A stretch of 64,000 nt of DNA, taken from Massospora cicadina (taxonomy: Eukaryota; Entomophthoromycota; Entomophthoromycetes; Entomophthorales; Entomophthoraceae). The stretch covers positions 1 to 64,000 of the forward strand of contig JAKSZP010007908.1 in the NCBI GenBank assembly GCA_022478985.1, read 5' to 3'. Position 1 is the first letter of the stretch; each line of letters opens with the position of its first letter. A model generated the notes under the pieces. It had not been told where the DNA came from and made no database searches. It saw only the letters and a program-made list of their open reading frames with translations. The position numbers and the translations under genes were made by a program. Shown here in pieces: positions 22,400 to 33,579 of the stretch.

Positions 22400-24606
22400 C
22401 CGCTTTAGCTGGCAGACCATGGCGGACAGCATTGGGGTGGGAGCATCAGTGACATGGGGCATAAGGAGGTATAGTCAGGGGTTTTCTTCATTAATGAGGC
22501 CAGTGATGTCCATCGCCTCAACATATTGAGCAAGTTTATGCTCAGAAAAAATGATTAGAGCTGGAACACAAGTAAATGACTTGATGCGCTGGCAGGTTTT
22601 GGGGTAATTGGGGTAAAAAAGAGAAGTTTTGCTGCATTGATACAAGCACAGCTCGCACCAAAAGCAAGCTCCTCAATTTTGTACTTCGCATCTTCCTCAA
22701 AATCATGAGGAAAATTGGGGATAGGAATACCCTCGAGAAGGGGCTCTATTGCCCCATGGAGTTGCTGGTGGAGGAGGGTGTTGGCTGGGGCAGCTGCAGC
22801 CGCAACTTTCATTTTGTTAATATTTTAATAAATGGGAAACCCATTTTTTGGACAAAAACGGTGGGAACGTGATTTGGGAGGGTCAACAAAGAACTCCTCC
22901 AAAGTATAATCAGGTTTCATGTGGCACAGCCATTCGTCCTCATCAATCCATTTGAGAGCCTCAAATGGATTGGATTTGGCCAGCGCTGAGCCAGCCACAG
23001 AAATTGGGGCTGTGGCCGGAGCTGATTAGCCAAGTGCTGTTGATAAAGGCAGCTCAGCTGAAACTGGTTCAGGCATCAACTCAGGATTCTGTATTCTGGT
23101 TGGATTTTCAAAAATTTTAAATTCTCTTAAATTTTGATTGGCCGCCACTTTGGAAGCAGCGCCAGAATTCCCTGACATTGGGGGTGGGAGGATCGAGCCC
23201 CATTCAAAAATTGGGGCAAGGCAGCCGCTGGGGTGGCGCCCATGCCCTGAGTGGCAGATGCAGCAGAAGCAGCAACCATGGGGCACTTGTGCTTTGAGTG
23301 GTCAAGCTTGAAGCACAAGGGCGCACTGCGGTGGCCCAGTCAGTGGCTCAGCTCCAGCATGGCCTGCCCACCATCTTCTTCCCCCCAACCTCCCTGAATC
23401 TCCCTGCAGTGACATCTCAAAACTATTTGATGATGCTGAAATCGGTGTTATGAATGTCGCAAGGCTTGCTTCATTCAACCCCTCAGTCAAAATCACCCGC
23501 CACAGTATCTCCCTTTTCACCCAACTTCCTGAAGCCCGCAAAGGAGCTGAAGTTCTCCTCGCAGCTTTTGTTGAAACACTTTCCCATCATTATCTTGATG
23601 CAGAAGTGGAAAACTCCTACTATGCTGACCTCAGCCCCCACTATGCAGATGCCCCAACGCCCTGGCTCTCTGCTCTGATCCGGTACTGTAACCAACACCC
23701 CTTGATTGAGGTGGGTCTTTCTGAAAACCAACCCCCCGACCCCTCCTCACCCTCTGCCATGGTGGGTTAAGCAGTTTCTGCTTTCCCACCTGGTTAGTAG
23801 TTTGTTTTGCCATTTTGAGTGTTGTGATCAGTACTGTCCGTCCCCTGGTCAGCGTACCTCGAATAAATCGAAAGCTTGAAGCACAAGGGGCAAATGGCAC
23901 AGCTGTTTTTGACACGCACCCAGAATGGGTGATCAGGGGTAGATCTAACATGGTATGGGGGGATCGTGAGGTGAGAGTCATGATGAAATGGGAAGATCAT
24001 TACAAAGGCGCAAGGACCTGCCAACCAATTTTCCCATTGGTAACCACAAACTGCAACATGGGGTCTGCGCCATAAATGGCCAAACCCTCTGTGGGATCAT
24101 GGCAGAGGTGTTCAGGGGAAAGGAAAGAGGGCAACCTGGCGAACTGGACCACCAAAGTGGCCTCATCTAGGAGCCAGGTGCAAACGGTGGGCGAAGAAAT
24201 TTTTGAAAAAATTAATGGCAGCTTGGCTTCTGCTGCTGCATTGGCTTCAGAGCAGAAGCTGAGGGGTGAAGTACTCCTTAAAGGGGTGGAAGTCAATAAA
24301 GCAGGCGGGTTTGAAAACTGCCATGGCCATCTTGATGATGGCCGCGCTTCCATATGGGAAGAGATTCCCATATTTGACCTGGAGGCCAAAATGCAAATTA
24401 CTCCGTAGGAGCACCAAAGGGCTCCAGAGCACTGCCTGAGAGCTGGCGAGGTGGTGGGCCAAGTCCTGAGGGGGGACATAGTGCCCGGCAGCATTGGGAG
24501 GGCTAGCAGAGCCAGTCTGGGAGCGCTTCAGCAGTGCCCAAAAGGTGCCAGATGGCGGCGCACCACCACCCCAAGCTGTGGCAGGCATCAATTGCATCAA
24601 CATCAT
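22400..24606 (-). pseudogene. ORF1-type protein of half-LINE beta (split)
   Basis: The N-terminal piece (24606-24247) reads 'LMPATAWGGGAPPSGTFWA' and then 'MAMAVFKPACFIDFHPFKEY', matching the 'GFIDFRPFKGY' landmark of alpha. A second frame (24494-24000) has 'DEATLVVQFARLPSFLSP' and 'EGLAIYGADPMLQFVV'. The CCHC knuckle is split by the nested alpha copy: 'CPLCFKL' lies on one side (about 23940) and 'DHSKHKCPM' on the other (about 23300), together Cys-x2-Cys-x4-His-x4-Cys. The C-terminal piece (22812-22555 and on) ends with 'DAPTPMLSAM', the shared C-terminal landmark. Confidence 0.72.
23322..23871 (+). mobile_element. 5'-truncated half-LINE alpha-3, nested in half-LINE beta
   Basis: This 550-bp copy carries only the C-terminal coding part and tail of the alpha family. 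A perfect 18-bp duplication AAGCTTGAAGCACAAGGG flanks it (23304-23321 and 23872-23889). It begins abruptly at 'CGCACTGCGGTGGCC' and ends CTCGAATAAATCGA. 5' truncation with an intact 3' end and a long duplication is the classic result of target-primed reverse transcription. It inserted inside the zinc-knuckle codons of beta. The open frame at 23450-23770 is the alpha C-terminal domain. Confidence 0.9.
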
Positions 24607-24769
24607 AAGTTTTAGCTCAATAGAGTATTTTTTGTATTTTTAAAAATCTTAATTTGGCTTCAATTTGGGCATCAAAGCAAAAGAAAGATTATTCCCTATC
24701 TCATCAGCCAGTGGAGAACTAAATGTGGCAATTTATCCAGAATTTGTTGGGTCATGAACTAGCATTATT

Positions 24770-26693
24770 TTTGTTTAACTGAGGCAAGCCAACTAGGGGA
24801 TGGACATTACCAAACTAAAACTAAAAATCATAATAAAAAATATTGATTCAAATGAAACGCCCAAAATGGACATATCGATTGACTCATACCTAACAAATTA
24901 TCCAACCAGGTGGGCAGCGAATACTGCTATCCCTCCATGGTGGATGAGGAGGGGGATTGGGGAGCTCATCTTCAGCTGCATCCATCTCATTCCAGAGTAG
25001 GGTGCGTGTTAAGGCAGATAGTAAGGGTGTGGGGGCATTGGCGGCATGGGGTTCAATATCCTTGATGATCGGAACTTCCAAATAGTTGCCAGCCATCATT
25101 ATACCAGCGATGTATTTGCCCAAAGCGTCTTTAGCTTTGAGGCGGGCATCTGGGAATTTAATGAATGTGGCAATGTTGGTTAAGGTTATTTTTGCTTTCA
25201 GATTCCGTGCTACTGTTACCACATTCTGGATGGCTTCAGTGACATTTTTGTGTAAAGTTTTCATGTTGATCTTACTTTGTGCAGTTATATTTATGGGGAT
25301 GATGGGAGGTGGAATTCCTCCTGCGAACACATCCACAGATTTGGTGGCAGCTTTGTGAAGCGGATGGCAATCTGGTGTGGCGGCTGCTTCTACTGCAAGC
25401 TGGTGGTCGCTGTAGAACAGTTTGGCGTTAGGTTGTGGGACATACTTCTGAGGTGGAAATTTTGCATCCCATTCTGTGTTACAGAGCCGCTCAAGTTGCA
25501 GCGTCAGTTCTCTAATGACGTTACCTGATTTGTAAATTTCATCCAATAAACCCCATGGATTTTGGTTGAATTGGATTGGGGAATTAGCGTATGGTTGAGG
25601 TTTGTTTGATTTGTTTGTGGATGCATGGGATCAAACTGGGATACAATCTGATGTTTGGTTGGATGAATTATTTGTGGCATTGGGGCAAGGTGGGTGCTGA
25701 TTGGTGGCTTTAGGTGCAGCTGCAGCATTAGGCATTGGAGGAGGGGAAGGTAGGATTATACTCCATGTTGGAGTTGGCGCGGGGTGGGCGGCGGATTGAT
25801 GGGCATCAGCCAAACTTTTGACGTCAATGGAAGTTTCTGAGTATGGACATTTACATTTTGAGTTGTCTAACTCAAAACAGGATGGACAAATCGTCTGTAC
25901 GCCCTCAACGTGGGCCCAGAATGGATGGTCGAGGGCAGATAGGATGGTGGCATGAGGGGGAATTGCCAAAGAAATTTTTGTAAATTCAGGGCTGATTGTG
26001 GCATACACCTGAGGCCCAGCGAGGCGTGTGGCCCCATTTGGACCATAAATTGTAAAATGGGGCTGGCGCCGTAGGCTGCCAAACCTTCCATCAGCTCCTG
26101 GTGGAGCACTTTGGGGGAGGTGGGTGGGAAAACCAGCAAACTGACCACCAAGGTGGTGTCCATTGGGAGCCAGATCTGAGTTGTTGGGAGGGGAATATTG
26201 TTAAAAATTAATGGCACCATTACCGCAGTGGCTGCATCAGCTTCACAGGGGAAGCCAAGATCAAAGTACCCCTTATAGGGGCGGAAGTCAATAAAACAGG
26301 CTGGTGTCATCGCCACCTGAGCCATTTTAATAATGGCTTGGTCATCGTAGGGGAAGAATTTCCCATATTAAACCCTAATGCTGAAATGCATGTTGCTCTG
26401 GGGGAGCACCAGGGGGCAGCGGGGCACCACTTGGGTTTGGGTGAGATGGGCATCGAGATCCTTGGGAAGGACAAATCATCCCAAGGGTTTGGAATGACTG
26501 GGCGAGCCAGTCTGAGTGCATTTTCCTGTCAGAAGGAAAATGGAGGGGGAGTTTCGCCACTGCCCCACGCTGGGACAGTCAGAGTGGGATCCAATGACAT
26601 CAGAGCAAGACTTAAGTGTGCAATTAAGTGTTTACTTTTAATTTACCAAAATTAATTTGCTTGTAAAGTTACGGTGAGCAGAGAGAGAACCTT
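24770..26693 (-). mobile_element. Half-LINE gamma-1, full-length ORF1-only element
   Basis: A 1924-bp element bounded by the perfect 16-bp duplication ATGAACTAGCATTATT (24754-24769 and 26694-26709) in the Gypsy-G LTR. The minus-strand 3' end carries the shared tail (TGTCCATCCCCTAGTTGGC, about 24811-24793), followed by TTGCCTCAGTTAAAC. The 5' end is a pyrimidine-rich leader similar to that of gamma-2. It codes only for an ORF1-type protein. Sequence differs clearly from alpha, so this is a separate family with the same plan. Confidence 0.9.
24890..26560 (-). pseudogene. ORF1-type protein of half-LINE gamma-1 (frameshifted)
   Basis: The RRM-like part is open at 26325-25867 ('MTPACFIDFRPYKGYFDLGF', 'DTTLVVSLLVFPPTSPKV', 'GLAAYGASPILQFMV'). 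It stays in frame through the region where alpha breaks at an A run. The knuckle is in 26008-25631, reading CPSCFELDNSKCKCP; the expected His is Asn, so the finger is damaged. The C-terminal domain is one 218-codon frame (25546-24890): 'MDEIYKSGNVIRELTLQLE', 'FYSDHQLAVEAAATPDCHP', then 'ANAPTPLLSALTRTLLWNE'. This is the longest intact copy of the C-terminal domain. Confidence 0.78.
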
Positions 26694-26912
26694 ATGAACT
26701 AGCATTATTAAGGGAAATATCTTGGTAATTTTAATTTTGATTACTATTAATGATTTTGCGCTTTAGGCCCATTGTAAACACAAATTGATAAATTAATATT
26801 AAATATAAATTAATGTCAACAATAATAATAGATAAGTTGACATCAATTAAATTAATTACTGAATTATAGCACTAAAGTTGAGGCTTCGCAACGACTAGGG
26901 AAAAGCCTGACA

Positions 26913-27742
26913 GAGCCCCTCCAAGCCTGGAATGGGGGTGATAATGATTCTGCCATGGTGAATATGAAGTCCTCACTAATATAAGCCTTAATACCTGGTT
27001 GCTTGAGTTGAGGTGCGTCTGTTCCATGTTGGTGGGATTCAGTTAAGTTTAGATAGGCGAGATTCTACAAGGGAAAGTGATTAAGAGGGTTTTAAATAAT
27101 TAAGCAAGTTGAGTCACAGGGAACTGCTGATTAGGCGGAGAAGATTAATCATAATAATTGGTTTGTGTCAGCAAGGTAAATATTGATTTTTATAATCTAG
27201 GGGACCAGAAATGCAGTAAATAGGTAATGTATGGAAGTATGCTTGGGTAGAGCGGCAGATGCAGTTGGTGGTTCATTCACCTCCACAGGATTAAGCCAGT
27301 GAGGATGTGGAAACCAGAAACAACATGGCAAACTGGTAGTAAAGGTGGGGAGCAGCGTAGCGAGCCAGTTAGCAGACTCATGGTGTTTAGAGGACTGATA
27401 GGATTGGCAGGACAAAATTAACGCAGTGAAAATAAAGTAAAGGTTTTTAAATGCAGCAGTTCCAACACTTTAACTTCAGCATAAAGCAATAAGCTGGCAG
27501 GGAAAGAGACCACATATGGGGACAACTCAGCACAAAGCCACTTAAAATTACTATGGATGAAAGACAAAAAGGCAATACTAATGGTGAAGGGAAGTGAAAT
27601 GGTTGTCAGGTAAAAATTTTGGGTTGTTTGGTCACAAAACCTAATAAAACAATTCTTTGGGTCAGCTGGACCACAAAAAGTTATTTAAATCATTTGTAAA
27701 TAAATAAAGCTAAAATATTAGTGAAACAAAATATATTAAAGT
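26913..27742. other. Gypsy-G interior, left remnant
   Basis: This lies between the Gypsy-G left LTR and LINE-D. It contains the minus-strand purine tract next to the LTR (26913-26922) and otherwise noncoding-looking, AT-leaning sequence. The only sizeable frame (27415-27197, minus) is not recognisable. No gag or pol motif is visible. Confidence 0.6.
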
Positions 27743-27853
27743 AAAATATAATGATAATAAACTTTTTTTTCTCGCTGCAATCACTTTTGCAACCTATTCA
27801 ATTCAAGTCTGAATCTAGTTTGATAATCTCACAGAGGAGATTAGTCTGCGCCC

Positions 27854-29274
27854 ATGTCAGGGAGCAGTTGGGCAAGTAAGGTAAGAGGAGCAGGTGGAAG
27901 GCCCGCGGCCTCCAACGTTCAAAAACGCCCCAGAGAAACTGGCGGAATAGACAAAAATTTTAAGAAACTGGTGGTCACTATTTACCTGGAAATACTCACA
28001 TGGCAAGCACGATGCAACCAGTACATCAACACGCCACACTCCCAGCCACTCTTGTCAGTGGAATTCGGAGTCCACGTGTTTCTGGACATCCAACAAACAG
28101 CCTTATGGGAAAAATTTTGTGAAGATGTGCACACAATTTTCCCAACCGCGGTGTATGTCACACCTCACTCCATGTCACGCAGTTGGCTGGACCTAGGTTT
28201 CAAAAACAAAGAGGCAGCAGATGAGGCTGCTGTGGTGCACGTAGTGGTTGACCTCCCCAAAGGGCAACGGGTCATCAAAACCAAATGCACCAAATGGACA
28301 AAATCAAACCAAATTTTCCTCATGTTTGACTTTTTGCCTACTACGGTAAAACGTGACATTTTTGGAACAACACCTGAAAGATGGTCTCGCCATATACGGT
28401 GAAATACAATCTTTCAAAATGCAACACTTCATGCTGATGCCACACCTGTGCACTGGCAAAGCCATCGCAGTCCTGACCCCAACCAAGGAGATCGCGAAGG
28501 ACCTAACCCAGATCCCACACTCCACCTTTATTGACACCGCAGGGCATACCACCCACCCATTCTGGGTAACCGTGGACAGCGCGCCCCCCATTTGCACCCA
28601 CTGTGACGCATTCAGCTATAAGGCGCATGCATGCCCCACCAAAGAGGGCGTTACATTCCAAGAGCACCCCTCAGCGGCCATGGCCAGCGGAGAGGCGCAC
28701 TACAAACCAACCGCAAGCACCAAAGAGGCTTTCCTGTGGGGAGCACAAGGCTGCTACCTACTAGTAAAGCCTATCTCCCCACAAGAGCGGAAAAAGGCCA
28801 AGGAGGCCTGCAGGGCCATGGCCAAGGAAGCGGCCAAAGCCACCACCACTATCCCACACTCCCAACGCCAGGAGGACATTGAAACCTTTGCGGCGGAAGC
28901 AACTCAGGAATCCATCAACCAATCAGATTGGGAAGCCCATGCCGAGTGGGCCACTCAATCTGAGGATCCAATGGGGGACTCAATCTCACCCAATTGTTGC
29001 ACCCAAGCTCCAGTTGAAACCAACTTAGGACCCATCCCAACTGAAAAAAAAATTTTGACCTGCTCAATGGTGCACTGAACTCATCCGCACCACAAAAAAT
29101 TTGTTGACATCAGGAAAACAAAAAGTGAAGGCCAAAGCCAACGCGACTCTTTCCGCAAAAATTAACAAAAACCCCAACAGCGTTGCTGCTAACACCCACG
29201 CTGCTGTGAAGGCCCATGGGGATCTAGAGGAGGCTGGTGGGCCCAGGTGCCACCCCCTCACACCTAAGGTGTGA
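27854..29274 (+). pseudogene. LINE-D ORF1, RNA-binding protein (frameshifted)
   Basis: The start at 27854 reads 'MSGSSWASKVRGAGGRPAAS'. The RRM-like region includes 'SWLDLGFKNKEAADEAAVV', and 'IFLMFDFLPTTVKRDI' runs to about 28370. There an extra T in a T run (relative to LINE-E) shifts the frame; reading continues from 28353 in the next frame. The knuckle reads CTHCDAFSYKAHACP (about 28593-28637); Tyr replaces the His present in LINE-E. The C-terminal part is Lys/Ala-rich ('KAKANATLSAKINKNPNS'). The stop TGA 29272-29274 lies in the 3' arm of the junction palindrome. Confidence 0.82.
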
Positions 29275-29279
29275 GGGGG
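29253..29279 (+). promoter_or_regulatory. Palindrome spanning the LINE-D ORF1 stop, before ORF2
   Basis: Two perfect 13-base arms, CCCCCTCACACCT (29253-29265) and AGGTGTGAGGGGG (29267-29279), flank a single central A. The ORF1 stop is inside the 3' arm and ORF2 begins within about 20 bases. LINE-E keeps most of it near 42145-42170. Its position matches the hairpin in LINE-C although the sequence is unrelated. Confidence 0.65.
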
Positions 29280-29295
29280 AAACCTTCACTTTAGT

Positions 29296-32200
29296 GACGT
29301 TGAATATTGCCGGATTTAAGGCCTCCCTGTCCTGGGCTAGGAAACTGAGTTTTTTACAACAAAATTTACCCGTGGATATCCTGGCCATCCAGGAGTCCCA
29401 CTTTCCATGAGGTTCCGAGGAAGCTTGGAAAACAATGCTCCTCCCATCCCTATCCTTTTGGTCAGAGCACTGTGGGGTGCTAGTTCAGAGGAACAATCTC
29501 TTCAAATTTTTATCTTCAGAAACATTTCTAAATGGCCGAGTTCTCATTGTTACTTTCTCGTGGGCTGACATAGCACACACAATCATCAACATCTATGCCC
29601 CAAATGGTGCACACAAGCGTTGGGAATTTTTCTCGTTGGTCAAATCCCTCCTGCTACCCCCAGACCCTTTTGTAGTTGGTGACATGAACTGTTGGCTAAA
29701 CACACCAACAGACTGGTGGCCTTCCTCGCCCCACGCCCCCAGGGTCACGTAGAACTGCACGTTCTAAAGGCCACCCTCAGGTTAATGGATGCGCTGCCAT
29801 GACATGCCCCACTGCTTAAAACATGATGCGCCCCCACATCCACAACGGCCAATTAAGGTCCATGACCCACATCGACCTTATCCTAACGCTGGCAAAATTC
29901 CAACCCCACATCTCCCACTTCAAAACAACAAAAATGTAATTCTCCAACCATCGACTGGTCTCAATAACCTACCACCTACCTGTCACAGCTGCTAAGGCCC
30001 CACATTGGTGCAAAATCCGCCCCTCCAAGCTTGTGTCACCAGGATTTTCCACGTGGGTGGAAGAGGCAACTTTGACAAAAGAGTTTGTTGCACCATTTTG
30101 CATGGACCCCATTTCCACATGGGAAACTTTCAAAGATGATACCATCCGTCACTCTCGCCATCTCTCCTCCAGATGCTCATGAGCCACATTAGCAGTCATT
30201 TCGCATGCTCTGGCAGAGTTGGCACACCTGGAGTCCAATTTCCCAGCTATAGGATACAGCTCTGCATGAAGCCAGAAGTGGGCGGAGGCAGCCGCCTACC
30301 TCAACGCACTCGAAAGGCAACACAAACATCAGGTTTGTGTTCAGTACAGGGCCAAACGCATCACAAAAGGTGACAAGTGCACCGCACATTTCTTTAAAAA
30401 AATTTTCGCACCATGCCAGAGCGTAGCCTGCACACAGGTGCAAAGATCAGATGATTCCATTGCGGATATGCCAGCCAAAGTGGCAATCAAAACACAAAAG
30501 TATTACTCTGAGTTGTACTGATCTGATCCAATTCAGCTGGCTGAAGTGGTGGAATCTCTTGATCAAGCCCACATCCGCATCATTTTCAGATATCCAGAAA
30601 TAATAAACTTGATTACTCCAAACGAATTATGGACAGCCATTCGTGATGCACCAAACCAAAAATGCCCAGGCCCAGATGGCATTCCATATGAATTCTACAA
30701 AAAGTATTTTAAATATATATCCCCATTGCTGCTCACCTCACTTAACCAAAGCCTGTTGGAAATGCGCCTCCTACCAGGAGGACATGAGGCCTTTACCATC
30801 ACACTCTTCAAGAAAGGGAATAAGCTAGACTTAGCCAACTGGCGCCCCATTTCTTTAACGAACACAGACACCAAAATTCTAACAAAAATCATGGCTAACC
30901 GTTTAGGGACTGTAGCATCTGCCACCATCTCCCCAGAACAATTTGGTTTCATACCCAGAAGGCCGATTTAGGATAACGTGCACTCTGTGGCTAATGCATG
31001 TCAGTCCACAGCCTCTGGGGCACTTGTATTCTTGGACCAACAGAAGGCCTATGATAGAGTAAACTGGGAATACCTAAGGGCCTGACTCCATCAATTCCGC
31101 CTACCCCCCGCTTCATAAACTGGGTGATGCTGCTCACGGAATCTGCGACAATGGCAGTGCGTGGCCCAGGCTTCCTAACGGAAGTAGTCCGCCCTCAAAG
31201 GGGCTTGCGACAAGGGGACCCCCTCAGACCACTCTTATACAACTTCAGCCTTGACCCACTACTGCGAAATGTGAATGCCCAACTCTCTGGGTTCCATGTG
31301 CCAGGCCAAGCCCCAGTTAAGATAATGGCGTTTGCAGATGATTGTGTGGTTGGGGTGTCTAATAATCAAGATGCACGCGCGCTTGAAGCTCTCATCCAGG
31401 AGTATTCCCGGGTAAGTAACGTGGCTTTGGACGCTTCCAGAACTGAAATCATCCTCCTTGGTCAGTTTCAGAACTAATGGCCCCAGCAATTAGTTCCCAA
31501 CCCAACCCATCTGCTTGCCCACGTCCTCGCCCTACCAGCTCAGCACACACCGCCCCACTGGTGCTCCCCTTCGTGCCACGCCCTACCATAGGACTGGTAC
31601 GCCATCTGGGCATGTAGATGGAGGCAGGCGGATACGCGTCAGCAGTAATGGAGTGCTGTATTCTGGACAACGTGATGAAGCGAACAGCCTCTCTCAGAGC
31701 CCACCCTACTTCCCTTACTATCAGGGTTGTTTTAGCCAGCTCTATGCTCCTCTCCAAAGTCTGGTTTGGATCCCACGCCATCCCCTTCTCACCAAGCTTC
31801 TTCAAATCCTTGTATGCCCTGCTGCAAGGATGGCTTTGGTCAGGCCGCCCTCCACCAGTACGGCTAGAGGTCATGTTTGGCCCTCATCATCATGGTGGCA
31901 TGGGTCTGCTCGACTTCAGAGCCCAAGCTGACAAGATCTTGGGTACCTGGATAGCGGCTGTCACCGCCCCTACGCTCCCCTCCCAACACTGGTCCTGCGC
32001 GGCCCACTCCAACTTCTCCTGAGCCTTGGGCCTCAACAACCCATCGAACCCCACTCCCTGATGAAATACCTTGCATCACACACATCGGCCACAGGTCCTC
32101 ACGGGATTAAAGCCCACCACAAACGAATCCTCCTCTCCATGCGGAGCGCTGAGTGGAGAATTTGTATTAGCGGACACACAGCCCAGAGAGGCCGCCCCTC

Positions 32201-32895
32201 TTCTCAGTTCACACAAAAGGTACAGGGGCTACCCATCCAAGATGGCGTGATCCCCACACGGCCCCATGTCCTATCCAGGGTGGACTACCTGGACATGATG
32301 AACATCCCTTACTCCATTAAGACCCAAAAACTATCTGGAAATACGCATACCATCCTCTGTTGCAGCCTCAAGTCCGCTCCCATGTGTGTGGCGCTGCCTG
32401 AGGCAGGTGTATCGTACAGCTGAGCGCTCTAATGCTTTACACTCATCCTGTGTCGTGTGGCCAGTATGGAACGCTGTTCCACCGCCTGAAGAAGTGCCCT
32501 ACCTCAAAAGTGATATGGCGCTAAGTTCAACGTCTGCTGGGCCAGGATCAAACGCATCCCTTCAGTCTGTCAAGGGATATGTTTGCTCTATCAATGGCCT
32601 CCTCCCTTCCACCCTCCATCCGTGCTTTGGTGGTTGCAATCGCCACATGGACCATCCACACGATTTTCTTAGATGCCATCACAGGCTCCACCCCCACCCT
32701 CCCAGAAGCTGTCCACAGATTCCAGTCTCATTTGGTGGACCACTTTCAAGCGTGGATGTTTGGATACCTCCCACCGCGTCACTGACAGCTGGTCTCCTCC
32801 TGGTTCCCAGTCTGGTTCATCAAATCAGACCCCTTCCTCCACACGTGTTCAATAGTGGCTACGGCCCCTTCACACGTTCTCTCCCCTCCCCATAA
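29296..32895 (+). pseudogene. LINE-D ORF2: endonuclease and reverse transcriptase (broken)
   Basis: The endonuclease begins 'VTLNIAGFKASLSWARK' and continues with 'VDILAIQESHF', 'TIINIYAPNGAHKRWEF' and 'VVGDMNCWLNTPTDWW' (about 29670-29720). A later Ser-Asp-His reads Ser-Asn-His, a damaging change relative to LINE-E. RT: 'PGPDGIPYEFYKKYF' (30670s), 'LANWRPISLTNTDTKIL', 'GLRQGDPLRPLLYNFSLDP', and an intact FADD box at 31331-31342. The thumb and C-terminal zinc region (31618-32895) are split by frameshifts. It ends about 130 bases before the 3' end. Confidence 0.9.
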
Positions 32896-33041
32896 GTGGC
32901 GTTCCCGCTGGCAACAAGAGATAGCATCGCTTCTCTGGGGTGCCTTCCCTGGTACTAAGTTTTGTCTCTTCTGAGTCATATTTGGAAGCGTCCATCCCAT
33001 GGTCAGCCTTCCCCGCAATAAATTAAAATAAAATGATAATA

Positions 33042-33579
33042 TTGGTTTTGTTTTTTTTTGTTTTTCTGTTGTCTGTATTTTATTGTTTTTTAAAGTAGCT
33101 TAAAATAACTAAAAAATATAATGCTGTCACAAACTTAAATCAGCAAGTGGATGTAAACTGGTTGTTGAGGCATTTTGGGGTGATAAGTCCAGGAAAAGCA
33201 CCAAGATAGCACAGGGCCTCCTAAAATCACTCATGTGTTGACTGATCAGTGCGTTGCTGACAACAGTTAAGGTAAACTAAAATTATCTGAGCAAAGATAT
33301 TACTTCTCAACTTGTCTGGCCAGATATGGTCAGTTACTCACAGATGCCTGTTGGACAACAGAAAGGTGAAACTTAGCCTCTGTTATAGGTTCAGAGGTTC
33401 ACTTGATAAAATTGGGTGGGATCTTAACCTTATTTTTGGGTTCAGAGGTCCTCTTCTCCAGATAAAAATAGAACTTGATATAGTATTAGGGGATTCAGCG
33501 GTTCCAATATTTGTGTTTTCCTTAGGGTGATAAATGATTTCACAGTGGCAGCTCTGAGTGCCCGTGTAGTGAGCACCAC
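33042..33579 (-). other. Gypsy-G interior, right remnant, with PBS and ~51-bp repeats
   Basis: The minus-strand PBS TGGTGCTCACTACACGGGC (33578-33560) sits one base from the right LTR. Three degenerate tandem units of about 51 bp carry the core GGTTCAGAGGTCC or variants, at 33388-33400, 33439-33451 and 33491-33505. No coding sequence is seen. Confidence 0.65.

Larger units (their letters stand above)
22222..24689 (-). mobile_element. Half-LINE beta, ORF1-only element, interrupted by a truncated alpha copy
   Basis: It is flanked by a degraded 15-bp duplication (TATTTCCTCTCTCAT at 22207-22221; TATTCCCTATCTCAT at 24690-24704; two mismatches) within the Gypsy-G LTR. Without the 568 bases of nested alpha copy plus duplicate, it is about 1900 bp, the same size as the alpha and gamma half-LINEs. 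It encodes only the ORF1-type protein. Unlike the others its 3' end on the minus strand is a short A run after CACTAGTACT, without the shared tail. The degraded duplication makes it the oldest half-LINE here. Confidence 0.82.
16492..26912 (-). repeat. Gypsy-G 3' LTR (left), in four pieces
   Basis: The pieces 16492-16768, 22012-22221, 24705-24769 and 26710-26912 align in order with the right LTR. Landmarks are AAGTTTATTATGTAA-like sequence, GATTATGATGAGTGATA, GCATAATAGGTGGCATAAGG and AGATAAGTTGACATCAATTA. Separating them are LINE-C, a beta half-LINE and a gamma half-LINE. The end at 26912 (GACA) is followed by a pyrimidine run (CCCCTCC), a minus-strand polypurine tract. Confidence 0.88.
27760..33024 (+). 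mobile_element. LINE-D, full-length APE-type non-LTR retrotransposon
   Basis: A 5265-bp element flanked by a 17-bp duplication with one mismatch (AAAATATAATGATAATA at 27743-27759; AAAATAAAATGATAATA at 33025-33041). It consists of 5' leader with small hairpin, ORF1, a palindromic junction, ORF2 and the 3' tail (GTCCATCCCATGGTCAGC, about 32990-33007). Its proteins closely resemble LINE-E, making these two a young subfamily. It sits in the interior of Gypsy-G. Confidence 0.93.
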
